Positions 27,391-34,725 of a DNA stretch of 64,000 bases are shown here, one piece after another. This stretch comes from Saprospiraceae bacterium (GTDB lineage: Bacteria > Bacteroidota > Bacteroidia > Chitinophagales > Saprospiraceae). Made by a program: the position numbers and the translations under genes. Where the stretch lies: assembly GCA_016713025.1 (NCBI GenBank), contig JADJPZ010000002.1, forward strand, positions 617,479 to 681,478. The letters run 5' to 3'. Each line of letters begins with the position of its first letter. The stretch's first letter is position 1. Under the pieces are notes generated by a model. That model made no database searches. It worked only from the letters and a program-made list of their open reading frames with translations, and had not been told where the DNA came from.

Positions 27391-27918
27391 TTATTTTAAA
27401 TATGGGAAATATTTCTTAATTAATTTTAACGCTTCTCTAGGTTCTATAACCATTCTTTGATCAAATACGTTCACTGCACCCAATGTTTTATTATAGTGTT
27501 CCATTAGTTTTGTTTTAGAAACAAAGGACACGAAGCCTTGATTTCCTTTGTCCCAGCTTAGTTTACAAGCAAAGGCGAAGAGATTTCCAGGAACACCTTC
27601 ATATAGTTTTTGTTTGCCAATATTAAATGGGGCATTTTCTATTAGGTTCACGAAAATGTGATCTCCTTTATCTTCTATGCTTATAAGACCTTGAATGATT
27701 TCTGTGTTATTCACAACAGTCAACTTATAGACTTCCGCTCCTACTTTCTTCAGTTCCCCTTTCCAATTGAAGTTCCAACCCCTAGATTTTGTTACTAATT
27801 TTAGGTCTTGTGCCGTGACCTCAATTACTTCAGTAGGCAAACTGTCGCCTGATATTGTGTTGACAATACTATTAGTCAATTTATCTATCCAAACATCAAT
27901 ATTTTTTTGTTTTTCCAT
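27391..27918 (-). CDS. Hypothetical protein, possibly acetyltransferase-fold
   Basis: A 175-residue soluble protein. The second half (GVPGNLFAFACKLS, GFVSFVSKTKLMEHYNKTL, then a RMVIEP segment) resembles the GNAT acetyl-CoA-binding region by pattern, although no clear Q/RxxGxG/A motif is seen. It has an AAGGAG ribosome-binding site and the shared 280-base leader, and is followed by a small basic protein. Toxin-like function is possible, since GNAT toxins exist, but is unproven. Confidence 0.6.
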   Translation of the reverse strand: MEKQKNIDVWIDKLTNSIVNTISGDSLPTEVIEVTAQDLKLVTKSRGWNFNWKGELKKVGAEVYKLTVVNNTEIIQGLISIEDKGDHIFVNLIENAPFNIGKQKLYEGVPGNLFAFACKLSWDKGNQGFVSFVSKTKLMEHYNKTLGAVNVFDQRMVIEPREALKLIKKYFPYLK

Positions 27919-27920
27919 AT

Positions 27921-28200
27921 TTACTCCTTCAATAGCTTTAGTACGTTGGATTCAAAATATCAAAAGTGAAGATTTATTGGAATTAAATCAAATCCTACGT
28001 ACTTAAATCTCTGGTCTCTGACCACAAAGATATTCACCACGTTGGAAAATTTATAACTTTATCAGCTTTGTAAAATAGTTGTTGATTCCTACGTGGTAAA
28101 TTCCCGATGGTATTTCTGATAGATTCATAGTGTTTGGATCATAAGATGTTCATGTTCAATTAATTTGACTGACTGTCTTCTTTTCATGAGCAAAGAACGG
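27921..28200 (-). repeat. Duplicated cassette leader, copy 2
   Basis: The second copy of the 280-base leader. Two inverted repeats are prominent: GTACGTTGGATT (27941-27952) with AATCCTACGTAC (27991-28002), and ACCACGTTGGAA (28036-28047) with TTCCTACGTGGT (28086-28097). Each matches in 11 of 12 positions, and the two hairpins are related to each other in sequence. Between them, on the minus strand, lies TATCTTTG, a perfect -7 promoter element. Both features are preserved in copy 1. Confidence 0.85.
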
Positions 28201-28262
28201 TTTGGCTACCCGACGTCTCGTCCCGATAGGGCGAGATGTCCGAGGTAGCCTGTGTTCTATGC
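28195..28262 (-). repeat. attC-like recombination site
   Basis: Minus strand: GCATAGAACACA, arm GGCTACCTCGGACATCTCG, loop CCCTATCGGGA, arm CGAGACGTCGGGTAGCC, AAACC, GTTCTTTGC. The stem pairs over about 17 positions with an extra base on one arm. The AAC and GTT outer triplets and the asymmetrical spacing match attC logic. The TAG stop of the pentapeptide-repeat gene lies in the left core. Confidence 0.7.
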
Positions 28263-29126
28263 TGGAATTTTCTTTCTTTTTTTAATAATGTAAAACTTAA
28301 GTCCTTCATGTTTTTCAATCGGTTTTTCTGAAACAGTATATAATTGTTCAAGTTCATCTATCCCAATTACATTCTGGCTCTTTAATTCTCCAAACCAATC
28401 TTTATTATCAACTAAAACATTTGTTAATTTTACCCCTGAAAAATTTGCATTTTCATACGAACATCCCGCAAATTCTGCTTCATCTAGATCACAATCAGTT
28501 AAATCGGAATTAGTAAAATTAGTAATGGTGAATTTACTTTTAGAAAGGTTTGATCTACTTAATTTGGCATTTTCAAGGTCTGCATCAGTAAAATAGACAT
28601 TCTTTAGATTTGATGCCCTTAAATCAACATTCTTAAGAGTTGATCGTATAAAAGAACCGTTCTCGAAGTTGATTAGAACCATAATTGACTCAGTCAAATC
28701 CATTTCTTGCAGACTTCCGTTCTTTAAAAAAGCACCACTAATATAGAATTTACAGACTCCTAAATAGTATAAAGAGTTCATCTTAGATATGATACCTACT
28801 CTTGCTTCTTCTGTTTTTAATTGTATTAGATCATTAATTTCATCTGTTAGTGCTTTTATTTTTTCCTTCTTACTTTTATTGAATTCAAAAACAGTCCACA
28901 ATAGTCCAAATATTAATAAGTCAAAGATCAGACCATGAGCTTCAACCAATATGTCGTGCCACGAAAATTGTGGATCTTTAAAGTCTAAATAAAATATTAA
29001 TACAGAGAAAAAAATTGCAGCTAAAAGAAAAAATACGATTGCTGAATAATTAACCAATTCATATTCTATCCAATATTTGATAGTAGATTTTAGATTGAAC
29101 CATTTTTTTTTAATTTGCTTTATCAT
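28257..29126 (-). CDS. Membrane-anchored pentapeptide-repeat protein
   Basis: A 289-residue protein with two transmembrane helices (about residues 28-48 and 63-83), a charged linker, then about 80 residues of A(D/N)LXX-type pentapeptide repeats (VDLRASNLKNVYFTDADLEN ...), forming a right-handed beta helix, and a basic C-terminus. Function is unknown; related membrane pentapeptide proteins occur in defence islands. It is a single-gene cassette between two attC-like sites. The start is 19 bases after the cassette boundary, and the stop lies inside the terminal site. Confidence 0.78.
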   Translation of the reverse strand: MIKQIKKKWFNLKSTIKYWIEYELVNYSAIVFFLLAAIFFSVLIFYLDFKDPQFSWHDILVEAHGLIFDLLIFGLLWTVFEFNKSKKEKIKALTDEINDLIQLKTEEARVGIISKMNSLYYLGVCKFYISGAFLKNGSLQEMDLTESIMVLINFENGSFIRSTLKNVDLRASNLKNVYFTDADLENAKLSRSNLSKSKFTITNFTNSDLTDCDLDEAEFAGCSYENANFSGVKLTNVLVDNKDWFGELKSQNVIGIDELEQLYTVSEKPIEKHEGLKFYIIKKRKKIPA

Positions 29127-29138
29127 TTATTTATTTCT

Positions 29139-29210
29139 GGCATAGAACGGTTGGTACACCTGCCGTACTACCGATAGGGAGTATGGTCATGGTGTACATT
29201 GTTACTGATG
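29139..29210 (-). repeat. attC-like recombination site
   Basis: Minus strand: CATCAGTAACAATG, arm TACACCATGACCATACTCCC, loop TATC, arm GGTAGTACGGCAGGTGTA, CCAACC, GTTCTATGCC. The stem pairs GTACACC-TG-C-TACT-CC with a bulged base. The left core CATCAGTAAC is the exact reverse complement of the cassette start at 29960-29969. Confidence 0.75.
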
Positions 29211-29211
29211 G

Positions 29212-29943
29212 TTACTTATTTAGCATCGAGTCTCTAATTTCTGATTTCTTCACTATGTCCGGATTCAATCCATATTTATGAATTAAATCTTTAAAAGCTG
29301 GTATAAACCAATTATCTACATATGGCGAAAGGATTATACTATCTATCATTGACACTATATCTAATTCAACGTTTTCACCTGCATTTGGCACCTCATACCC
29401 TTGGTAATTAATAAATCGAATTTCTTCTTCATAATCATACCAATTTTTCTTCCTCGTATTGCAAATTAGACCGTTTATTCCATCATATGTTCGATACGGT
29501 TCAACATAATTAACTACACATGCATGAGTAGTAGACTTTATGTTCTCGTCTACAATTGAGTTTTTAAACTTTTCTACTGTCGAGGTTATAGCTAAACCAT
29601 ATTTGTCTAGTCCACCATATATATGCCATAAGTGAAAAGATTCCCTTCTAAACCAGTTCCAGCAATTTACATATCCTGTTTTTCTAAAAAAGTCAGCTGT
29701 TTCTTTCGCATTTTCATCATCTATATTGATTACCGAGAATCCCTCATATTCATCAGAAAACTTGTCTGGTCTCACAAACCAAATTGACTTGTTCACAAGC
29801 ATGCCGAGTAACTTTGGAATTGTTAGATACCTAATAATTGGAGTGTCGTTTACTGCAATTGCTGGCATTTCGTCTAATTCTTCATCAGAGAATTGTACAT
29901 GTTTGACATTCGGATTATCTTTATCTTCTGTTATAATTGGCAT
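29212..29943 (-). CDS. DUF2971 domain protein
   Basis: A 243-residue protein of the DUF2971 type: LGMLVNKSIWFVRPDKFSDEYEG near residue 50, WFRRESFHLWHIYGG (about 98-112), GLAIT and DYEEEIRF. The family is common in accessory and defence regions, often as single genes; its activity is not established. It fills a single cassette (29969 down to about 29150) and begins 17 bases after the boundary, leaving almost no leader. Confidence 0.8.
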   Translation of the reverse strand: MPIITEDKDNPNVKHVQFSDEELDEMPAIAVNDTPIIRYLTIPKLLGMLVNKSIWFVRPDKFSDEYEGFSVINIDDENAKETADFFRKTGYVNCWNWFRRESFHLWHIYGGLDKYGLAITSTVEKFKNSIVDENIKSTTHACVVNYVEPYRTYDGINGLICNTRKKNWYDYEEEIRFINYQGYEVPNAGENVELDIVSMIDSIILSPYVDNWFIPAFKDLIHKYGLNPDIVKKSEIRDSMLNK

Positions 29944-29959
29944 ATTCGTTTTTTTTAAT

Positions 29960-30003
29960 CATCAGTAACGAGAGGATTGACGCCAAATGGCGTATATCCC
30001 GGA
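29960..30003 (-). repeat. Cassette start and partial upstream hairpin
   Basis: On the minus strand the DUF2971 cassette opens GTTACTGATGATTA. Just upstream is a short hairpin (GACGCCAAATGGCGT at about 29979-29994). A full attC-like left half is not recognisable further upstream, so this may be the edge of the array. Confidence 0.5.
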
Positions 30004-30435
30004 TACAAATGTAATCTCTTTTCTTCAAATATCCATGTCGTCTATTGGACTTTTTGTTTCGGATTTCATTCTATCGGTGATCCCGCTAAAGACGGGACAA
30101 GTTATGAGTAAAGCCTAGATATTCTTGTACTTGCCTGAGATCCATGCCGCTGAGTACAAGGTGTGTAGCGAAGCTATGAGTCCACTCTAAAAAGCGGAAA
30201 CTACCAGCTTTCTCCGATGTGGGCAAGAAAAAAACCAGTCAAAAAGAACTCAATATGAATAGCTGTGGGTGCAACCCACAGCGCAATCAATAGAAATGCT
30301 CAACCTTTAAAGGTTTGAATATTAGCATGTTAAGAATTCTACCCTTTCAGGGTTTAGAAATCAGAAATAAGAGCTTATAAGAACACTTTTCTATCTTTCC
30401 CGTGAGTCAAATACTCAAATATCTTTATGTACTTA
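30004..30435. repeat. Gene-free region with REP-like hairpins
   Basis: No gene is seen in these 430 bases. Three clean hairpins are clustered: GCTGTGGGTGCAACCCACAGC in outline (arms at 30262-30270 and 30274-30282), AACCTTTAAAGGTT at 30302-30315 and ACCCTTTCAGGGT at 30341-30353. Such clusters resemble repetitive extragenic palindromes moved by RAYT-type transposases in Bacteroidota. A CCCGCTAAAGACGGG hairpin lies near 30083. The rest is not recognised. Confidence 0.55.
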
Positions 30436-30915
30436 TCAGATAAATAGCATATGTGTGCCTACACCTGATCCTTGTTTGTAAAAATCACCAACTGTAAGGA
30501 CACCATCAAGGTCTTCAAACATGTCTTCTTCTTTGTAATGAAACATATCCATGGCAAGCTTACATGCCCAAAGTTTTACACCTGAGGCTGTCAGTATTTC
30601 GAGAAATTCTCTTACATCCGGCATATCTATTTTTTCCATTTCTTTTTTCATCATGGAAGTGGCCAGTGCTTCCATACCTGGTAAACCTCCGAGCATAGTA
30701 GGCATATGCATGGCAGGGTTTCCTACTGTGGCTATATGAAGGTGGTCCAGTTTTTTGTTATGTATGGCTTCGAGGCCAAAGAAAGTAAAAAATATTTCTG
30801 CCTGAATACCTTCCATTCTTGCACCATTGGCCAGAACAAAACATGCATACACATTTTCAAGTGTTGCTTTGGACAAGATGATCATCATCTTATTTATTCT
30901 TCCATCATTTTCCAT
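30436..30915 (-). CDS. DsrE/DsrF-like sulfur-transfer protein
   Basis: A 159-residue protein of the DsrE/DsrF/DrsH-like (DsrE2-type) family: MMIILSKATLENVYACFVLANGA near the N-terminus, a mid-protein Met/Gly-rich loop (NPAMHMPTMLGGLPGM), and ASGVKLWACKLAMDMF with the conserved Cys near residue 117. The family carries or transfers sulfane sulfur, or acts as a peroxiredoxin-like protein. It is third in an operon with a DsrC/TusE-like protein and an SQR-like flavoprotein, which supports a role in sulfide oxidation. Confidence 0.85.
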   Translation of the reverse strand: MENDGRINKMMIILSKATLENVYACFVLANGARMEGIQAEIFFTFFGLEAIHNKKLDHLHIATVGNPAMHMPTMLGGLPGMEALATSMMKKEMEKIDMPDVREFLEILTASGVKLWACKLAMDMFHYKEEDMFEDLDGVLTVGDFYKQGSGVGTHMLFI

Positions 30916-30946
30916 TTTTGTTTCTTTTTATTGTGAATGAATTTGA

Positions 30947-31255
30947 TTAAATACAGCTTACAGGTTTAGGTATGCCTGCTATTTTTGTTGCTGTCTTCAG
31001 AGGTGCAACAGGAAATAGCTGGTAAAATTCTTTGATATCTACTACACCACTTTTTCCGATTTTTCTGATGCTGAGAGGTACCTCATTTTTGTATTCTGTT
31101 TGGATATAATCGATCACTTCCCAGTGTCTGGCTGAGAGTGTTACATCATTTTCAGCAGCTATTGCATCTGCTATACTTTTATCCCATTGACTGAATTCAG
31201 TCATAAAACCTTCCTCTGTTACAGAGACGGTTTTGCCTGCTAATAATTTGTCCAT
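30947..31255 (-). CDS. TusE/DsrC-family sulfur-relay protein
   Basis: A 102-residue protein of the DsrC/TusE/DsvC family. It shows GFMTEFSQWDKSIADAIA, LSARHWEVIDYIQ, and the invariant penultimate Cys at the C-terminus (KPVSCI), which carries a persulfide on a flexible arm. The second Cys of true DsrC, ten residues upstream, is absent (ATKIAGIPKPVSCI), which points to a TusE-like sulfur carrier rather than a dissimilatory trisulfide carrier. It lies between the SQR-like and DsrE-like genes, about 30 bases from each. Confidence 0.88.
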   Translation of the reverse strand: MDKLLAGKTVSVTEEGFMTEFSQWDKSIADAIAAENDVTLSARHWEVIDYIQTEYKNEVPLSIRKIGKSGVVDIKEFYQLFPVAPLKTATKIAGIPKPVSCI

Positions 31256-31287
31256 ATTGTGTTAAAAATTTATTGTTTTATAAAAAA

Positions 31288-32526
31288 TTAAAAATCTTTT
31301 CCTGCTTCATTCATTCGGGCAGTTACAAATGGAATGGGCCTTGCTTTGAGCAACATATTCCAGTAAACCCACCTGAATGCCAGCTTTCCAAAATGATTGA
31401 ATCGCGATTCTTTCAATAGTCTGAGTGGTCCTATACCAGCTATCGGAAATGTTCCGGTCACCGGTTCATGATCATAGTTAAAATCAATCAGAAGTGCTTT
31501 GCCACCGCCTGTTTCTATAAAGCAATTGGCATGTCCATCAAACTGTTCTGTCATTTCTTTACCTTTGATATAACTAAGTATGTTTTCCGTTAGGATCTCT
31601 GCTTCAAAGTGGACTACAGAGCCTGCTTTGGATGTGGGTACATTGGTAGCATCACCTATGACGAAGACATCCGGATATTTTTTGGACTGTAATGTACCTT
31701 TGTCTGTAGGTATAAAGTTAAGGTCATCTCCCATGCCCGATATTTCGACTACTTCTCTTCCTTTGTTGGTGGGTACAGTAACTAATAGGTCAAAAGGAAT
31801 AGATTTGCCACCATAATCATTGATGGTTTTATTTTCATTATCTACAGATTCAATGGCAAAATCGGATTCGATATGAATATTTTTCTCTTTGAGCAAGTAT
31901 TCCAGTGTTTCGGTTGCTTTTGGTTTGGTAAATGCACCACTCAATGGCGTCACATAGGTGATTTCTACTTTGTCACGCATCTTTTTATCCTTAAAAAAAC
32001 TATCTGCAAGGAAAGCAAACTCCAGTGGAGCAACGGGGCATTTGATCGGCATTTCTGTGATGTGTACTACCAGCTTTCCACCTTTCCAGTCGCGCAATTT
32101 ATCTCTCAATGATACAGCTCCTTCGTAGGTATAAAATGTAAATACACTTTTGCCCCATTCGTCACTTTGCATACCCTCTATTTCTTCCGGAGCTACTTCT
32201 GTTCCTGTGGCTACTATAAGTATATCATACTGCAAAGTATTGCCATTAGACAGGATGACTTGATGGTCTTCAGGTAAAATCTTTGCAGCAGATACATTGA
32301 GAAAATCAACGCCTTTGGGTATAAAATCTTTGATCGGTTTGACTACATCTTCAGGTTTGTACTGATCAAATGGCAAAAACAAAAATCCAGGCTGATAATA
32401 ATGTTCTTTGCGTTCATCTATGATAGTGATACTCCAATTTTTATTATCGAGCTCTTTGTTGAGTTGCTGAGCCATAATGGTACCTCCTGTACCTGCTCCG
32501 ATTATTACTACTTTTTTCATCTTCAA
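31288..32526 (-). CDS. Sulfide:quinone reductase-like flavoprotein
   Basis: A 412-residue FAD-dependent oxidoreductase of the SQR/FCSD type. The N-terminal dinucleotide-binding motif is GAGTGGTIMA, followed by YQPGFLFLPF, the LIVATGTE motif near residue 104, and FVIGDATNVPTSKAGS near residue 290 as the second FAD-binding segment. Cys residues include one in KCPVAPLEF (near residue 162), a position used by SQR active sites, and one in NCFIETGGGKALLIDF. The product probably passes electrons from sulfide to quinone. Sulfide as the substrate is inferred from family and operon. Confidence 0.85.
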   Translation of the reverse strand: MKMKKVVIIGAGTGGTIMAQQLNKELDNKNWSITIIDERKEHYYQPGFLFLPFDQYKPEDVVKPIKDFIPKGVDFLNVSAAKILPEDHQVILSNGNTLQYDILIVATGTEVAPEEIEGMQSDEWGKSVFTFYTYEGAVSLRDKLRDWKGGKLVVHITEMPIKCPVAPLEFAFLADSFFKDKKMRDKVEITYVTPLSGAFTKPKATETLEYLLKEKNIHIESDFAIESVDNENKTINDYGGKSIPFDLLVTVPTNKGREVVEISGMGDDLNFIPTDKGTLQSKKYPDVFVIGDATNVPTSKAGSVVHFEAEILTENILSYIKGKEMTEQFDGHANCFIETGGGKALLIDFNYDHEPVTGTFPIAGIGPLRLLKESRFNHFGKLAFRWVYWNMLLKARPIPFVTARMNEAGKDF

Positions 32527-32540
32527 ATATGATTATGACT

Positions 32541-32583
32541 CAAAAGTAGGTGCTATAATCTATTCAAAAAGTGACTTTTGTCA
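32541..32583 (-). promoter_or_regulatory. Promoter and CRP/FNR-like site of the sulfur operon
   Basis: On the minus strand TACTTTTG (32548-32541) matches the -7 consensus TAnnTTTG, with TTTTTG about 16 bases upstream. Further upstream, TGACTTTTGTCA (32572-32583) is a perfect TGAC-N4-GTCA palindrome centred near -42 from the expected start, the usual position of a class II CRP/FNR-family activator. The leader to the ATG at 32526 would be under 10 bases. Confidence 0.6.
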
Positions 32584-33149
32584 TATATAAGTATGATCAA
32601 AGTTCTGAAAGTGCCTATAGGTAACATAGGTTACTCACACAACATTAAAATCTCAGAAAATCAGTCAGAATATCCATAAAATGATTTTTCGAAACACATT
32701 TTAGTAATACCTAAAAATCTAAAATGATAATCTATTACGACCTCCAAATACTATATTATGACCTTTGAAACAACATGACCATGCCGTCAGGTGTGCTGAC
32801 GGTTCCTTCACTAAATTGAGCTCCCACTCAATTTTGCTGTCGCAACGTTCAGTCATGCACCATAGGAGTTACTATGATTTGTCGCTAAAAATGCTGATTT
32901 TATTATATTTGAAGCTCTCACTACGAATCTCATTTTAGATATTTAGGTAATATAGAATGCTTTGAAAAAACCGCAATTGTTCCGGTCTTTTTCAATTGTC
33001 AGGATAATAAAAATGTATATTTTTGTTTTTTATTATCTATTCGATTTTTGAAACCATGATATAATTTTTAAGAATTTGTTTTCAGGTGTTAATAAAAAAG
33101 ACTAATTTTACCCTAACCCTGCAGAGATAGTAAGCATAAATGATTGAAT
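32584..33149. other. Gene-free region with hairpins
   Basis: No gene is evident. Inverted repeats seen are GTAACATAGGTTAC (32619-32632), a CCGTCA/TGACGG stem near 32790-32808, and a terminator-like hairpin at 32962-32995 (TTGAAAAAACCG with CGGTCTTTTTCAA). The last could insulate the two divergent gene groups. Confidence 0.5.
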
Positions 33150-33689
33150 ATGGCAAATAAAAAAGAAGAAACGGCATCATTTGTATTGAGATTATCACAG
33201 AAGATTTTTGAAAAAGAAGATGGTGACCACCAGGTGGAGTGGCGAGGCAATATCCGTCATGTGCAGTCCGGTGAAGAAGCACGGTTTACCAATTTTGAAG
33301 ATGCAAAGTCATTTGTTCAGAATATCATCACTTCCATGACCATTAAGGCTGTGGAGGACAAACCCGATGATACACAAAAAGGCATATTGGCACAGAGTTT
33401 TGAATTCTGGAAAAAAGTAGCTTCTGCTACCCCAAAATTGGTGATGGACTCCATAAAAGACCCCAAAAAACAAGCAGAAAACATCCAGGATCAGATACAG
33501 GAACAAATCCATCACATATCAGATGCCATAGGCCAGAAAATAGAGAACACCATAGGATCCAAAATAGAACTAGACAATATTCTGCCCGCATCCAAAGCCG
33601 AAATCGTCGAAAAGCTGGACTTACTCAACAAAAGGCTTGAAGCGATAGAAAAAAAACTGGACAAACTTAACACCATCAAAAAAAACTAA
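33150..33689 (+). CDS. Hypothetical protein with coiled coil, next to BTAD regulator
   Basis: A 179-residue protein. Residues about 8-55 form a short alpha-beta module (SFVLRLSQKIFE, HQVEWRGNIRHVQSGEEARF). After a hydrophilic linker, the last 80 residues are predicted coiled coil (EQIHHISDAIGQKIEN; NKRLEAIEKKLDKLN). An in-frame TTG at 33144 exists, but the ATG at 33150 is preferred. I do not recognise the family. The closely following BTAD-type regulator suggests the two work together, perhaps as sensor and effector. Confidence 0.75.
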   Translation: MANKKEETASFVLRLSQKIFEKEDGDHQVEWRGNIRHVQSGEEARFTNFEDAKSFVQNIITSMTIKAVEDKPDDTQKGILAQSFEFWKKVASATPKLVMDSIKDPKKQAENIQDQIQEQIHHISDAIGQKIENTIGSKIELDNILPASKAEIVEKLDLLNKRLEAIEKKLDKLNTIKKN

Positions 33690-33739
33690 TAAATCCTGAA
33701 CAAGCAATGTTCAAAAGGAAGTAATTACAGATAACTAAC

Positions 33740-34537
33740 ATGAATCCACCGACGCTTCAGGATATCACCCAAAAAAAATATACCGCCAAATTACAGGTAT
33801 ATACTATGGGCAAATTTGAAGTATATGTCGACGGTCAAAAAATACAGGCACAAGCATGGAAACGCGATAAATCCCTTCAATTATTTCAGTTTATGATCAT
33901 CGCATGCCATCGAAAGGCATTGCATAAGGAGCAAATCATCGATCGGCTTTGGGAAGACGAGATGGATGATCAGGGATTTAAAGTGGCGCTTCATGGTATC
34001 AGTAAAGTCATAGAGCCCGATAAGAAGAGTCATGCCACTTCTGCCTATATTGAGAGAAATACGCATACTTACTCCTTGATTACTGATGATATTTGGGTGG
34101 ATGTTTATACTTTTGATGCGCTCATCGCCTCGGGCAACCGGATGATTCATACTGATCCTGCGCATGCCGAACAATTGCTCAGGGAAGCGATCATATTATA
34201 TTCGGGAGTTTTTCTCCCTGACAGAATCTATGAAGACTGGTCAGCTGACGAAAGAGAAAGATTACAGCTTTCTTTTCTGAATGCAAGCACAGCGCTAGCA
34301 GAACTGGTGCTAGTATCCAATCCGACAGAATGTATTCAGTTGTGCCAGGATGCATTACTTACTGACATCACCTGGGAGGACGCTTACAGGTTACAGATGG
34401 CAGCATTTTTTGCCAAGGGCAACCGGCCTATGGCTATCAAAACTTATCGCGTCTGCGAAAAAGTACTCGATGAAGAGATGGGAGTCAAACCACTACCGGA
34501 AACCAAAAAGTTATACCAGACTATATTGAATACCTGA
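33740..34537 (+). CDS. SARP/BTAD-family transcriptional regulator
   Basis: A 265-residue protein. An N-terminal OmpR/SARP-like winged-helix DNA-binding domain (about 18-105: VYTMGKFEVYVDGQ, then QIIDRLWEDE and FKVALHGISKVIEP) is followed by the bacterial transcriptional activator (BTAD) TPR-like domain (about 115-265: YSGVFLPDRIYEDWSADERE, ITWEDAYRLQMAAF, GVKPLPETKKLYQ). Such proteins usually activate nearby genes. The likely targets are the preceding coiled-coil gene or the surrounding cluster; none is proven. Confidence 0.88.
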   Translation: MNPPTLQDITQKKYTAKLQVYTMGKFEVYVDGQKIQAQAWKRDKSLQLFQFMIIACHRKALHKEQIIDRLWEDEMDDQGFKVALHGISKVIEPDKKSHATSAYIERNTHTYSLITDDIWVDVYTFDALIASGNRMIHTDPAHAEQLLREAIILYSGVFLPDRIYEDWSADERERLQLSFLNASTALAELVLVSNPTECIQLCQDALLTDITWEDAYRLQMAAFFAKGNRPMAIKTYRVCEKVLDEEMGVKPLPETKKLYQTILNT

Positions 34538-34702
34538 TCATCATACTGATTAAGGAGGTAGCAAAACTCAGCACATTAAAGGTCATGAGCATCAATCATT
34601 GCAAAAACATATAGATATATGTATCACATCGTCTTTACTTTATTATGATGACATATTTATTTTATTTGATTCTGATAAAATTATAGTAGTTATAAATTAA
34701 GC

Positions 34703-34710
34703 TATATTTG
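34703..34710 (+). promoter_or_regulatory. -7 promoter element
   Basis: TATATTTG is a perfect TAnnTTTG match, placed so that transcription would begin about ten bases before the ATG at 34726. No good TTG is present at -33. Confidence 0.5.
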
Positions 34711-34725
34711 TCATTTCAATCCTCT

